NCBI RefSeq assembly: GCF_017426725.1 | Contig: NZ_JAERMS010000002.1 | Span: forward strand, 62,001-126,000 | Source of the DNA: Prevotella illustrans | GTDB lineage: Bacteria > Bacteroidota > Bacteroidia > Bacteroidales > Bacteroidaceae | Length of the DNA: 64,000 nucleotides | Reading direction: 5' to 3' | Shown here: piece after piece, positions 28,009-37,301 of the stretch | How positions within the stretch are numbered: position 1 is the first letter of the stretch | How the letters are laid out: each line of letters opens with the position of its first letter | The notes under the pieces: generated by a model | The model's input: the letters and a program-made list of their open reading frames with translations, nothing else | Told to the model about the DNA's origin: nothing | Database searches by the model: none | Translations under genes and position numbers: made by a program

Positions 28009-28593
28009 TTATAAACGACAACTATCCAGAACCACACTCTCTACCACTTTGGGGAAATACGCCATTTCCAGCTCATGCTCCTTGGCCGCAATCGTTTCTA
28101 TTGTGTCGGAAGATGAAAGAGGCGTCTTGTACTGCGCAATAATTTCGCCGCCATCACATTGTTCCGAAACCCAATGCACCGTCATTCCGGTTTCTTTCTC
28201 ACGCGCCATGAACACCGCTTCATGTACATGTATGCCATACATCCCCTTACCTCCGAACTTGGGCAAGAGCGAAGGATGAATATTTATCATTTTCCGCCGG
28301 TACCTCCGGATCAAATAAGCGGGTATCATTTGCAGGAAACCGGCCAATACGATAAACTGAATATCAAAGTCGCGAAGCAATGGCAACAGTATCTCCGCGT
28401 TACTGAGATCAGCTTTAGAAATAATTCTCGTTTCTATCTGGAGGCGTTCCGCTCTTTGAAGCACATACGCCCGGCTCTTGTCGGAAACGACTAAAGCCAC
28501 TCGGATGGTTTCGGAATTTTTAAAATAGCGTATTATATTCTCGCAGTTAGTGCCATTGCCCGAAGCGAAAATGGCTATGTTGATTGTTGACAT
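28009..28593 (-). CDS. purN: Phosphoribosylglycinamide formyltransferase
   Basis: 194 residues, normal for PurN. It moves the formyl group of 10-formyltetrahydrofolate to GAR in step three of purine synthesis. The N-terminal ASGNGTNCENII phosphate-binding loop, the catalytic MINIHPSLLPKFGG (Asn, His) and the downstream TGMTVHWVSEQCDGGEII with its conserved Asp are all present. The order of motifs and length argue against a methionyl-tRNA formyltransferase. The cysteine in place of Ser in GTNxE is a mild variation. Confidence 0.96.
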   Translation of the reverse strand: MSTINIAIFASGNGTNCENIIRYFKNSETIRVALVVSDKSRAYVLQRAERLQIETRIISKADLSNAEILLPLLRDFDIQFIVLAGFLQMIPAYLIRRYRRKMINIHPSLLPKFGGKGMYGIHVHEAVFMAREKETGMTVHWVSEQCDGGEIIAQYKTPLSSSDTIETIAAKEHELEMAYFPKVVESVVLDSCRL

Positions 28594-28679
28594 ACGATAA
28601 AAGATAAATGGAGCAGTTTATATTGTAGTCTTTATAAAGGATAATTCCAATTTATAACTTTTCGAAAGTTGATGCGTTG

Positions 28680-28714
28680 CAAAGTTATAATTATTTTCTA
28701 TTTATAGTGTCAAA
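28680..28714 (-). promoter_or_regulatory. purN promoter
   Basis: Minus-strand TAACTTTG at 28680-28687 fits the -7 consensus and TTTG at 28711-28714 lies 23 bp further upstream, slightly longer than the ideal spacing. Confidence 0.5.
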
Positions 28715-28772
28715 ATAATGTAATAGATGCAAACTAAATGAACTTTTATTTCGCCGGTTTAGAGATTCGTAC

Positions 28773-28780
28773 TATTTTTG
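28773..28780 (+). promoter_or_regulatory. Putative -7 element of the oxidoreductase gene
   Basis: TATTTTTG fits TAnnTTTG, 41 bp upstream of the ATG at 28822. Confidence 0.6.
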
Positions 28781-28821
28781 TAGCACAACGAAACAAAAAT
28801 ATACAAATTAAACAATAAAAG

Positions 28822-29379
28822 ATGAAGAATGTATTAGTAATCTCAGGTCATACGGACTTGAACGACTCTGTCGCCAACAAGATTGTGTTGGAGGAATTAA
28901 AGAAGGCGCTTCCCCAGGCGGAGTTTGACATTTTGAGCGAGGAATACCCGACTTTCAATATTAATGTAGAGGCCGAACAGCACAAATTGAGAAAAGCTGA
29001 CGTCATCGTATGGCAGTTCCCTGTTTTCTGGTATAGCATGCCCTCTATCCTGCATCGTTGGATCGAGAAGGTTTGCGTACATGGTTTTGCCCACGGTTCA
29101 ACAGGTACGGCACTCGAAGGTAAAAAACTGATTCCGTCATTTACGACCGGCGCGCCTGAAGTCTACTATTCGCATGAAGCCTTGGGGTATACAATAGACG
29201 AACTTATAGGCTCACAAATCAAATCGATTGCCGGATTGTGCAAACTCGATCTACAACCTTCGGTTTATACCGGAGGTGTATCTTATGCCTTGCGAAGTGA
29301 CGCACAGCAACTCGAAGAAATCAAAAAGCTCAGCAAGGAGCATGCGGAACGGCTTCTCGAGCAAATCAAACAAGCTTAA
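28822..29379 (+). CDS. NAD(P)H-dependent flavodoxin-fold oxidoreductase
   Basis: 185 residues. It matches the Flavodoxin_2/NAD(P)H quinone reductase family (KefF, MdaB, NQO1-like), cytoplasmic FMN enzymes that reduce quinones and related electrophiles with two electrons. The N-terminal LVISGHTDLNDSVANK phosphate-binding loop and the VIVWQFPVFWYSMPSILHRW segment, which lines the flavin site, are clear. It is flanked by its own promoter and a strong terminator, so it is a single-gene unit. The substrate is unknown. Confidence 0.92.
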   Translation: MKNVLVISGHTDLNDSVANKIVLEELKKALPQAEFDILSEEYPTFNINVEAEQHKLRKADVIVWQFPVFWYSMPSILHRWIEKVCVHGFAHGSTGTALEGKKLIPSFTTGAPEVYYSHEALGYTIDELIGSQIKSIAGLCKLDLQPSVYTGGVSYALRSDAQQLEEIKKLSKEHAERLLEQIKQA

Positions 29380-29407
29380 AAAGCGACTTTCTTATAGACC
29401 ATAATTG

Positions 29408-29450
29408 ACGATCGGAATAGAGACATATAGCCCTATTCCGATCGTTTTTT
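29408..29450 (+). terminator. Rho-independent terminator after the oxidoreductase gene
   Basis: ACGATCGGAATAG (29408-29420) pairs perfectly with CTATTCCGATCGT (29433-29445), followed by a run of six T. Confidence 0.95.
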
Positions 29451-29659
29451 GTATTTATAATCTACAGTCTCTTATTTAAAACGGGCTGCAGACAGGCGTA
29501 AGGTACACTACCCCACCATATTTGAGGATAATGGTAGGACATGATGGTCATGTTTTGTTAAGTTTCATTACCATAAAAAGGTGTGTATTAAAATCTTCAA
29601 ATAGATTGGAATAAGGCTATTAATGAATAATTGTGAGGTCGAAATTCAGGTATTGAGAG
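29451..29659. other. Intergenic spacer, no gene seen
   Basis: About 210 bp between the terminator and repeat copy D with no coding frame or recognised RNA. Confidence 0.4.
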
Positions 29660-29935
29660 GTCATTTGAGCCCATTTGATCGTAAAAGCATAGCTATAAGC
29701 AGCCAAAAGCAGTGCTTTTACCGGCCAAAAGCTATGCTTTTAGTTAGTAAAAGAGGGCTAATTATAACGTAAAAGCATGCAAAACGAGCCATCCAAGAAG
29801 CGCTTTTTAAGAGACATAACGCCTAACTGTTTGATATTCAGCAATATGTAACTTCGCGTTTAAATTGATTATTTGCGGCCGATTAGTGGCTCAAGAATAA
29901 TAATGGCACTATTTTAGTACCTTTTGTAAAATATT
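29660..29935 (+). repeat. Intergenic repeat family, divergent copy D (~276 bp)
   Basis: It shares the layout of copies A-C but is clearly more diverged and lacks the left end. AAAAGCATAGC (29683), AAAAGCTATGCTTTTA (about 29727) and degenerate versions (AGCAGTGCTTTTA, AAAAGCATGC) replace the three regular motifs. Further right, TTTGATATTCAG ... GATTATTTGCGGCCG aligns with TTTGATAATCAAAG ... GCTTATTTTCGCCCG of copy A. The right end AATAATGGCACTATTTTAGT corresponds to AATAATGCCACTTTTTTGAT. It runs into the promoter of the rhodanese gene. Confidence 0.72.
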
Positions 29936-29957
29936 ATCGCAAATTCTTTGTATTTTT
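29923..29957 (+). promoter_or_regulatory. Promoter of the rhodanese lipoprotein gene
   Basis: TTTG at 29923-29926 and TATTTTTG at 29950-29957 with 23 bp between them; the -33 part overlaps the right end of repeat copy D. Confidence 0.55.
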
Positions 29958-29984
29958 GCACCGAACAAAAATGTATGGAACATT

Positions 29985-30374
29985 ATGAAGAAAATTGTTT
30001 TGGCGCTCATGGGCGCAATCGCCTCGCTGAGTAGTTGCAATCATCAAGATATTCAAACTGTCGACGCGGACCGGTTTGAATCAATGATATCACTCAATAA
30101 AATACAATTACTCGACGCACGCACGGCCGAGGAATATGCCGAGGGCTTTATTCCTAATGCCGTCAATATTGACGTTAAGAAGAGTGATTTTAAAGAAAAG
30201 GCCGAATCTACCTTCGACAAGAGCAAGCCTATTGGCATTTACTGCCGTTCGGGCAAGCGAAGTCTGGTAGGCGCCAACATACTCGTAAAATCGAAGTTTA
30301 AGGTTGTGAATCTTCGAGGAGGTATCATGGAATGGTCAGCAAAAGGCAAGACTATCAAGAGTAACCGAGAATAA
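29985..30374 (+). CDS. Rhodanese-like lipoprotein
   Basis: 129 residues. The signal sequence ends in a lipobox (SLSSC, Cys18), so the protein should be lipid-anchored in the envelope. A single rhodanese domain follows, with LLDARTAEEYAEGFIPNAVN and the active-site loop YCRSGKRS whose Cys87 would carry the persulfide. Single-domain rhodaneses transfer sulfur or act as persulfide/thiol handlers; the substrate is unknown. The six-residue loop after the cysteine is of the sulfurtransferase type. It has its own promoter and terminator. Confidence 0.93.
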   Translation: MKKIVLALMGAIASLSSCNHQDIQTVDADRFESMISLNKIQLLDARTAEEYAEGFIPNAVNIDVKKSDFKEKAESTFDKSKPIGIYCRSGKRSLVGANILVKSKFKVVNLRGGIMEWSAKGKTIKSNRE

Positions 30375-30409
30375 TCTTGCCAAACTATTTTTCTTTTATG
30401 AAGTTATAA

Positions 30410-30441
30410 TCCGCTTATTCTTTTAAGCGGACTTTTCTTTT
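30410..30441 (+). terminator. Terminator of the rhodanese gene overlapping the end of the hydrolase gene
   Basis: TCCGCTT (30410-30416) pairs with AAGCGGA (30425-30431), followed by CTTTTCTTTT on the plus strand. It overlaps the stop codon and last codons of the convergent GHL10 gene. Confidence 0.65.
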
Positions 30442-31905
30442 GGCTCCTTTGCTCTCGTTACTCATGCGATCAAGGGCTGTTACGATATAGATACAACGAC
30501 CTTTTGCCGCTGTCGCAGGCAGCTTATACATGGTTTCAGTTGTTATATTGACGATCTTTGACGGATCGGCCAGATTGACGGCGTCATTTGTCTCAAATCT
30601 ATAAACCACATATTTGGCGGCAATATCACCCCATTTCTTACCTCGTGGAGCAGTCCAGAACAATACCGGACCGTCATCTGTCGTGATTATTTTCAGTTTT
30701 CGGGGCTTTTTAGGAGCTTTTCCGTCAATAAAGGGCATGCGTGGTGACAAAGCCGGATATTTCCAATAATAATCGCGAAGTGTAGAGCCGATATTGCCGA
30801 TATTATCAACCGCCGCCTTGGCATACCATAAAACAGTGCCTTGCACGTTTTTCATTTGCTGGTGCAAATTATGCTTTGCCGGCAGTTGATGGCTGTTGGG
30901 ATTGGCCGGATCCGGGAATTTTGAAGTTCTGACGATATCTTCTCCAATAAAAAGAGGACGATTGGAGGCATAACGATTCCACCAGGTAATCAGTGTTTTA
31001 TAGTCTGCGGCCTTGTTTCCTATCTCCCAATAGATTTGAGGAACCGTGTAATCGACCCATCCTTTATTGACCCAGAAAAGCACGTCGGCATAGAGATCAT
31101 CGTAGTTTGACAAACCATGTGTGTCGCTGCCATTCAGAGGGTCCTGCTTCTTGTTCCGATAAATGCCAAATGGTGATACGCCAAACTTAACCCAAGGCTT
31201 GATGGAATGGATTGTATCATTCAGTTGTTTGATAAAAAGATTGACGTTATCGCGTCGCCAATCCGCAATATCTCTGAATCCGTTGTTTTGCTGTCTGAAA
31301 GTCTCCCGGTCAGGAATGGGCTGTCCTGCGGCAGGATAAGGATAGAAATAGTCGTCAATATGAAAACCATCAATGTCATACCTGCGGATAATATCGGCCG
31401 CGACTTGACAAATATAACGCCTGTTTTCTGCCAGTCCGGGGTTAAGGATATATTGTTGATCGTATGCGAATACGCTTTGTGGTCTCGTTACCGCAATATG
31501 GTTTGAAGCCAGCTGCGATGTCGATTTTGTCTTGGCTCTGTAGGGATTGATCCAAGCGTGAATTTCCATACCACGTTTATGACACTGCTCAACCATCCAG
31601 GCCAAGGGGTCCCAATAGGGCGATGGTGCCCTACCCTGTTCACCGGTAAGAAAACGACTCCATGGTTCATATTTGCTGGGATAGAGCGCATCGCATTCAG
31701 CCCTAACCTGAAAGATGATCGCGTTGACGCCATCACGCCGGAGTTCATTCAACTGTGACGATAAAGTAGACTGCATTTTTTCTGTGCTTAAACCCTGGAA
31801 CTGGCCATTGACAATTTGAATCCAAGCACCTCGAAATTCCCGTTTATTCTGTGCTTCCAATTGAACAGACACGAAGATAAGCAGGAATAAAAGATAATTC
31901 TTCAT
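30415..31905 (-). CDS. GHL10-family glycoside hydrolase-like protein, exported
   Basis: 496 residues from the ATG at 31905, which starts a clear signal peptide (MKNYLLFLLIFVSVQLEAQ). The N-terminal two thirds is the glycosyl-hydrolase-like 10 (DUF187) TIM barrel: REFRGAWIQIVNGQFQGLS, IIFQVRAECDALYPSKYEPW, GMEIHAWINPYRA and DGFHIDDYFYPYPA. The last about 90 residues resemble a fibronectin-like beta domain (LFWTAPRGKKWGDIAAKYVV). Characterised relatives cut denuded peptidoglycan glycan strands, so a cell-wall role is plausible but inferred. It is divergent from the DUF5686 gene, with overlapping promoters. Confidence 0.9.
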   Translation of the reverse strand: MKNYLLFLLIFVSVQLEAQNKREFRGAWIQIVNGQFQGLSTEKMQSTLSSQLNELRRDGVNAIIFQVRAECDALYPSKYEPWSRFLTGEQGRAPSPYWDPLAWMVEQCHKRGMEIHAWINPYRAKTKSTSQLASNHIAVTRPQSVFAYDQQYILNPGLAENRRYICQVAADIIRRYDIDGFHIDDYFYPYPAAGQPIPDRETFRQQNNGFRDIADWRRDNVNLFIKQLNDTIHSIKPWVKFGVSPFGIYRNKKQDPLNGSDTHGLSNYDDLYADVLFWVNKGWVDYTVPQIYWEIGNKAADYKTLITWWNRYASNRPLFIGEDIVRTSKFPDPANPNSHQLPAKHNLHQQMKNVQGTVLWYAKAAVDNIGNIGSTLRDYYWKYPALSPRMPFIDGKAPKKPRKLKIITTDDGPVLFWTAPRGKKWGDIAAKYVVYRFETNDAVNLADPSKIVNITTETMYKLPATAAKGRCIYIVTALDRMSNESKGAKRKVRLKE

Positions 31906-31927
31906 TTCATTCTTTTTTATTTCGCTA

Positions 31928-31935
31928 CAAAAATA
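31928..31935 (-). promoter_or_regulatory. Putative -7 element of the GHL10 gene
   Basis: Minus-strand TATTTTTG matches TAnnTTTG, 23 bp upstream of the chosen ATG at 31905, which supports that start. Confidence 0.55.
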
Positions 31936-31944
31936 ATTATAAAT

Positions 31945-31975
31945 TTTGAGATGTAGAAAAAATCTTATACATTTG
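31945..31975 (+). promoter_or_regulatory. Promoter of the DUF5686 gene
   Basis: TTTG at 31945-31948 and TACATTTG at 31968-31975 with exactly 19 bp between them, an excellent consensus match. It ends only 7 bp before the ATG. Confidence 0.75.
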
Positions 31976-31982
31976 TAGCTCG

Positions 31983-34085
31983 ATGAAAGCACGACTTATA
32001 CATAACAGATCACTAACTTTATTGTTGTTAGTGATTATTTTAGCAATGCGCTTTCTGCCATCGAGAAGTATCGAGCGGCCCGATTCTTTCATGCTCAGCA
32101 AGATACTCAACTATGCCCGGCAGGTTGATACGACAAACAGCCACGGCCTTACGACATACGCCTATACTAAATATACACTAACGGTAAGTAGGCGAAACCT
32201 GGTACTTTTGGCCGTCCCAAACATGTATGCCATTGCCCATGGGAAGAAACGCAAATATGTCACAGAGACGTATGAGAAAGTAATCTTCAACGGCGCGAAA
32301 AAGTACGACACTCAAAAAATACTTGAATTGACGACAATTCCACACCGTCAGAAAAGCATGTCGACTGTTTTAAAATACATGACCCCCGAAATCTATGATG
32401 AAACTGTAATTGATAATACTATTTTTTCTCCCTTCCACATCAATAATTACAAGTTTTACAAATATAATATCATATATCTGCCTAACCGAATCGTAAGAGT
32501 TACGTTCAAGCCCAGGTACAAGAACACGCAGCTTGTCGAAGGGCAGGCTATGGCAAACTATGATGACGGTAAAATCATCAGCGCGACATTTAGCGGTGAA
32601 TATGATATGATCAGATTCAACATGATCATTTACATGGGTGAAAATGGCATCAAATCGCTTATGCCTAAGGATGTGCGGCTCTTCTGTAATTTTAATTTCA
32701 TGGGTAATCATACGAAAGGCAGTTTCAGAGCTGTATACGATCTGCCTCAAATCAATCTGGACTCATGCGCTACCCTTGACGACTTTCACTACATGGAGCA
32801 GTTGCGACCTATTACCTTAAACGCCGAGGAACTTCAAATTCTTTCGCAACATGTGCGGGAAAGAGCAGAGCACGCCCTTCGGCAGGATTCTTTAAAGAGC
32901 AAAACTCCCAAACTTTCAGCTATTATATGGGATATGATCGGAGATAATCTCATCAATAGAATCAAGAGTAACTTCGGTAATAAAAACCAAGGTTATATCC
33001 GTATCAACCCGATTATGAATCCGCTGTATATGGAATATGATCACAAGCGAGGCTTCACGTATAAAATCAATGTCAGAACAAGCTACCTTTTTACACCAAA
33101 CCGCGAACTAAACCTGCGATTTAAAGCCGGATACGCATTCAAGCAAAAGCAGTTTTATTTCGGTATTCCATTGTACTTTTATTATAATAAGCGCAGAAAT
33201 GGCTTTTTAAATATAGAAGTAGGAAATGGCAACTGGATTGGAAACCAATGGATTAAGAATAGCGCTGATCAGGCAATAAAAGAACAGCATGAATCTCAAC
33301 CTCAGGCTACGCCCCCCAATGATCCTATCTCAAGAAGACAGGAAGACAGAAGAGCTTTTTTCAAAAACACCCATTTTAAAATCGCGAATAATTATGATAT
33401 CAGTGATAACTGGAGTTTTCAGGCAGGTTTTATCTATCACTGTAGATCCGCGGTAGAAAAGAGTTTTTACAAGAAGGCAAAACTTCCCACTGTTTACAAA
33501 TCTGTGGCGCCTATGATTGAATGGCAATGGCGGCCGACAGGATGGAATGGTCCCTATATCACATTAGGCTGGGAGCGGGGTATCAAGAAGTTTTTAAACG
33601 GGGATATCAATTATGAGCAATGGGAATTGGACGGTCAGTGGATTCTAAAGCCTACGAAACTCCATGCCATTCAGATGCGCATGGGCACTGGATTTTATAC
33701 ACGAAAAGATGGGCATGCCTATTTTTTAGACTATTCTAATTTTAGGGCGAATAACATTCCAGGAGGATGGAATGATGATTGGAGCTGTGAGTTCGCGCTC
33801 TTAGGCAGTGAAGAGTATAACATGTCCAACTGGTACGTAAGAAGCAACCTGACGTATGAGAGTCCAATTCTTGTTGTTTCACATCTACCATGGGTTGGTA
33901 ATTTCGTTGAAATGGAGCGAATCTATTTGAGTTGCCTGACAGCCAAGAAGTTACACCCCCATCTTGAAGCGGGATTAGGATTTACGACCCGGCTATTCAG
34001 TATGGGATTGTTTGTAAGCAGCAGAAACGGAAAGTTTAAAGAATGGGGATGTAAGTTTGGTTTTGAACTGTTCAGACGTTGGTAG
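31983..34085 (+). CDS. DUF5686-family outer-membrane-associated protein
   Basis: 700 residues. A basic N-terminus and hydrophobic stretch (about residues 8-28) act as signal peptide or anchor. The middle, for example SPFHINNYKFYKYNIIYLPN and RIVRVTFKPRYKNTQLVEGQ, is typical of DUF5686, and the C-terminal half alternates aromatic and polar residues as in outer-membrane beta strands (LNLRFKAGYAFKQKQFYFGI, ending in FELFRRW). The carboxypeptidase-regulatory-like domain often found at the front of this family is absent. Function is unknown. The leader is predicted to be only 3-4 nt, and addA follows 30 bp later. Confidence 0.78.
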   Translation: MKARLIHNRSLTLLLLVIILAMRFLPSRSIERPDSFMLSKILNYARQVDTTNSHGLTTYAYTKYTLTVSRRNLVLLAVPNMYAIAHGKKRKYVTETYEKVIFNGAKKYDTQKILELTTIPHRQKSMSTVLKYMTPEIYDETVIDNTIFSPFHINNYKFYKYNIIYLPNRIVRVTFKPRYKNTQLVEGQAMANYDDGKIISATFSGEYDMIRFNMIIYMGENGIKSLMPKDVRLFCNFNFMGNHTKGSFRAVYDLPQINLDSCATLDDFHYMEQLRPITLNAEELQILSQHVRERAEHALRQDSLKSKTPKLSAIIWDMIGDNLINRIKSNFGNKNQGYIRINPIMNPLYMEYDHKRGFTYKINVRTSYLFTPNRELNLRFKAGYAFKQKQFYFGIPLYFYYNKRRNGFLNIEVGNGNWIGNQWIKNSADQAIKEQHESQPQATPPNDPISRRQEDRRAFFKNTHFKIANNYDISDNWSFQAGFIYHCRSAVEKSFYKKAKLPTVYKSVAPMIEWQWRPTGWNGPYITLGWERGIKKFLNGDINYEQWELDGQWILKPTKLHAIQMRMGTGFYTRKDGHAYFLDYSNFRANNIPGGWNDDWSCEFALLGSEEYNMSNWYVRSNLTYESPILVVSHLPWVGNFVEMERIYLSCLTAKKLHPHLEAGLGFTTRLFSMGLFVSSRNGKFKEWGCKFGFELFRRW

Positions 34086-34115
34086 TAATCATCGAATGAT
34101 TTGAGGAGATAATTT

Positions 34116-37100
34116 ATGGCGAGTTTGACAATATATAGAGCCAGTGCCGGTTCTGGCAAAACATTTACGCTGGCTGTAGAGTACATGGCTTTGTTGATTA
34201 GCAATCCCCATGCCTATAAGCATATTTTGGCTGTGACCTTTACCAACAAAGCCACCGAAGAGATGAAAATGAGGATTCTTTCACAGCTCTATGCCTTAGC
34301 ATACCTGCCGAAAGAGGACAACAACAATTATCTGTTACAGATAAAGGCTAAAACAGGACTGGACGACGCGACCATCCGCCGCCGAGCAAAGACGGCACTA
34401 CAGCTTCTGCTTCACAATTATAACTATTTCAGAGTTGAGACGATAGACGCGTTCTTTCAAACCGTACTGAGAAATCTGGCACGCGAACTTGAGTTGAACG
34501 CAAATCTGAACATCGCGCTGAATGATCAACAAATAGAGGATGCTGCTGTGGATGAAATGATAGAAGAACTCAACGAACACGCTCCCGTACTATACTGGAT
34601 CATGGAGTATATTTCTGATACGATGCGTGATGATAAATCATGGAATGTGATTGGGAAAATAAAAGAGTTTGGAAGAAATATTTTCCGTGATGATTATAAA
34701 GCTAACGTTGCAGGATTAGAGCATATATTTAAGGACAAAGAATTCTTCTATCGTTTTAAAAAGCAATTGAAAGATATTGAAGATCAAGGCATTCATTCCA
34801 TAATCGAGCAAGGGAATTCCTTTTTCGGCATACTCGAAGAGCATGGCATTTCTACAGACGCTTATTTAAATAATGTCGTTAATTACTTTGCTAAACTAAA
34901 GGCCGGTAAGTATCAGGACGTAAACAAACAGGAAATTTACAATAAAACGATGCAAACGGCCGCATCAGGGGCTGACGGATGGGTAAGGAAAGCAGACAGA
35001 GTTAACGGGAACGCCGCCTATGACTTGGCTCAAAATCAATTGGTCGTTTTTTTACAACAAACAGAATCGTTGCGGACAAGCCAATTGCGACAGATATTTA
35101 CTGCGCAAATAATCAGAAAACATATTGATCAGTTACGCCTATTGAAACAAATTGAAGACAAAGTAAGAGAATTAAATAATGACCATAACCGCTTTTTATT
35201 GAGTAATACACAAACCTTGTTGCATGAGCTGATAGGGCAAAGTGATTCTCCTTTTGTTTTTGAGAAAATAGGAATGCAATTGGAACACATCATGATCGAT
35301 GAGTTTCAAGACACAAGTAATATCCAATGGAATAACTTCAAAGTGCTGCTTCAAGAGTGTATGAGCCATGAAAATGCTTTCAACTTGATTGTTGGCGATG
35401 TAAAACAGAGCATATATCGCTGGCGAGACGGAAATTGGCAATTACTCAATAATCTGGAAAAGCAATTCAACAGCAGTCAACTCAATTCGCAAACCCTAAG
35501 AACGAATTATCGTTCTGACAGCAATATCATTCGTTTTAATAACGACTTTTTCACCTTTGCGAAAGAAGAGGAATATAAGACGCTTAAAGCTGACAATCCG
35601 GTAGAGGCTGAAGAGCTGCTGAAAGCTTATGCAGATGTAGTTCAACTCATTCCGGACCGGAATAAGGAAGAGAAGGGATTAGTTGAAATAAAACTGATAG
35701 ACAGCAAGTCAGAAGCCTATCACCGTGAAACATTAGAACTTGTGGCCGGTCAAGTGCAGGAGCTTCTTGACGAAGGGATTGCCGAAGATCAGATAGCCAT
35801 CCTTGTCCGTACAAACCCGATTATTCAGGAAATAGGCGATTATTTCATGGAATATATGCCCCATGTGAGACTTGTCAGCGACGAAGCTTTTCATTTGGAC
35901 GCTTCGCTGGCGGTCAATATGATGATCGAGGCCATGCGTGTCATCGTCGATCCAAGTAATACCCTGGCTAAAGCGGCTCTTCTATTAAACTATCGCAAAA
36001 ACATCAAAGGTTTTGATGGGCCGGTATCAGAAATACTAATAAGAGATAAGAGTATAGATGACCAGCTTCCAACAGAATTTATAGATCGTCTGGAAAACTT
36101 GGCCGTAATGCCTATTATGGAAATGGCAGAAAGCGTGTACCAGGTTTTCGAACTCTGTTTGTTGGAAAAACAAAGCGCGTATATTTGTGCTTTCTTCGAC
36201 CAGTTAGGCGAATATCTGAAAGACAATATAACAGACATTGGGTCTTTTTTGAAGTATTGGGATGAAGACCTGCATAAAGTATCAATCCAAAGCAGTGAGC
36301 ACAAGGGAATTCGGTTGATTACCCTCCACAAGAGCAAGGGCTTGGAATTTGATAATGTACTCATGCCATTCTGCGATTGGCCCATGGAAAAACAGAATGT
36401 CATCTGGTGTAAACCAACCGAAGCCCCTTATAATCAACTTAGCTTGGTTCCTGTCGATTATAACAAATACAAGATGACAAACAGTATATTTGACAAAGAC
36501 TACAAGCTGGAGCACTTACAGAATGTCGTAGATAACCTTAATCTGCTTTATGTAGGATTTACCCGGGCTAAAAGAAATCTGTTTGTCTATGGACAAAAAA
36601 ACAGTAAAGCCGGTAGCCGATCTCAAATATTACAGCAATATATTCAAGGTGACAATTACCGTATGGGAGCACTTGATGTGCCTCGGCCTAAGCGTGAGCA
36701 GAAGATTACGGTCGCGAAGAATGTCTTTGAGTCGATACCCCGTGATATTACCATTAAGATAGAGAACTTTAAAGCGATTGTAGACTTCAGGCAAAGCAAT
36801 AAAAGCAAAGATTTTGTTACAGCAGAAGCAGAGGATAGTTCCGCAGAACAACGGCAATACATTCAACTTGGCAATGTATTTCACCAGATATTCGCATCTA
36901 TCAAAACAACACAGGATATTCCGAAGATCCTTGCGGACTTGGAAAAAGAAGGAATTCTCTTCGACAATTATTTGACGAGAGAAAAACTTACATCCATGCT
37001 TGAGAAACGCTTTAGTAATAAAATAGTAAAAGACTGGTTTTCAGATAAGTGGGAGTTGTTTAACGAGTGTACTATTCTTCGTTATGATCCTATTACGGAT

Positions 37101-37301
37101 CAAGTGATAGAAAGGCGTCCGGATCGTGTGATGAGTGACGGAAAAAGAATGGTTGTTGTCGACTTTAAGTTTGGAAAAGAGCGAGAACAATATAAAGATC
37201 AAGTGAAAGAATACATGCAACTGCTTCGAGATATGGGATATCAACAAGTTGAAGGGTATCTTTGGTATGTTTACGCAAATCATATAGAGCAAGTATTATG
37301 A
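34116..37301 (+). CDS. addA: AddA-like UvrD-family helicase/exonuclease
   Basis: 1061 residues. It is the helicase-nuclease subunit of an AddAB/RecBCD-type complex that resects double-strand breaks for RecA loading. Helicase motif I is ASAGSGKTFTLA (residues 9-20), motif II is IMIDEFQDTSNIQW (about 392), then KQSIYRWRDGNW, TNYRSDSNI, LITLHKSKGLEFDNVLMPF and LLYVGFTRAKRNLFVYG. The C-terminal nuclease core is VVVDFKFGKEREQYKDQV (about 1020). The overlap with addB is ATGA. The symbol is by family resemblance; Bacteroidota versions are divergent from Bacillus AddA. Confidence 0.92.
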   Translation: MASLTIYRASAGSGKTFTLAVEYMALLISNPHAYKHILAVTFTNKATEEMKMRILSQLYALAYLPKEDNNNYLLQIKAKTGLDDATIRRRAKTALQLLLHNYNYFRVETIDAFFQTVLRNLARELELNANLNIALNDQQIEDAAVDEMIEELNEHAPVLYWIMEYISDTMRDDKSWNVIGKIKEFGRNIFRDDYKANVAGLEHIFKDKEFFYRFKKQLKDIEDQGIHSIIEQGNSFFGILEEHGISTDAYLNNVVNYFAKLKAGKYQDVNKQEIYNKTMQTAASGADGWVRKADRVNGNAAYDLAQNQLVVFLQQTESLRTSQLRQIFTAQIIRKHIDQLRLLKQIEDKVRELNNDHNRFLLSNTQTLLHELIGQSDSPFVFEKIGMQLEHIMIDEFQDTSNIQWNNFKVLLQECMSHENAFNLIVGDVKQSIYRWRDGNWQLLNNLEKQFNSSQLNSQTLRTNYRSDSNIIRFNNDFFTFAKEEEYKTLKADNPVEAEELLKAYADVVQLIPDRNKEEKGLVEIKLIDSKSEAYHRETLELVAGQVQELLDEGIAEDQIAILVRTNPIIQEIGDYFMEYMPHVRLVSDEAFHLDASLAVNMMIEAMRVIVDPSNTLAKAALLLNYRKNIKGFDGPVSEILIRDKSIDDQLPTEFIDRLENLAVMPIMEMAESVYQVFELCLLEKQSAYICAFFDQLGEYLKDNITDIGSFLKYWDEDLHKVSIQSSEHKGIRLITLHKSKGLEFDNVLMPFCDWPMEKQNVIWCKPTEAPYNQLSLVPVDYNKYKMTNSIFDKDYKLEHLQNVVDNLNLLYVGFTRAKRNLFVYGQKNSKAGSRSQILQQYIQGDNYRMGALDVPRPKREQKITVAKNVFESIPRDITIKIENFKAIVDFRQSNKSKDFVTAEAEDSSAEQRQYIQLGNVFHQIFASIKTTQDIPKILADLEKEGILFDNYLTREKLTSMLEKRFSNKIVKDWFSDKWELFNECTILRYDPITDQVIERRPDRVMSDGKRMVVVDFKFGKEREQYKDQVKEYMQLLRDMGYQQVEGYLWYVYANHIEQVL

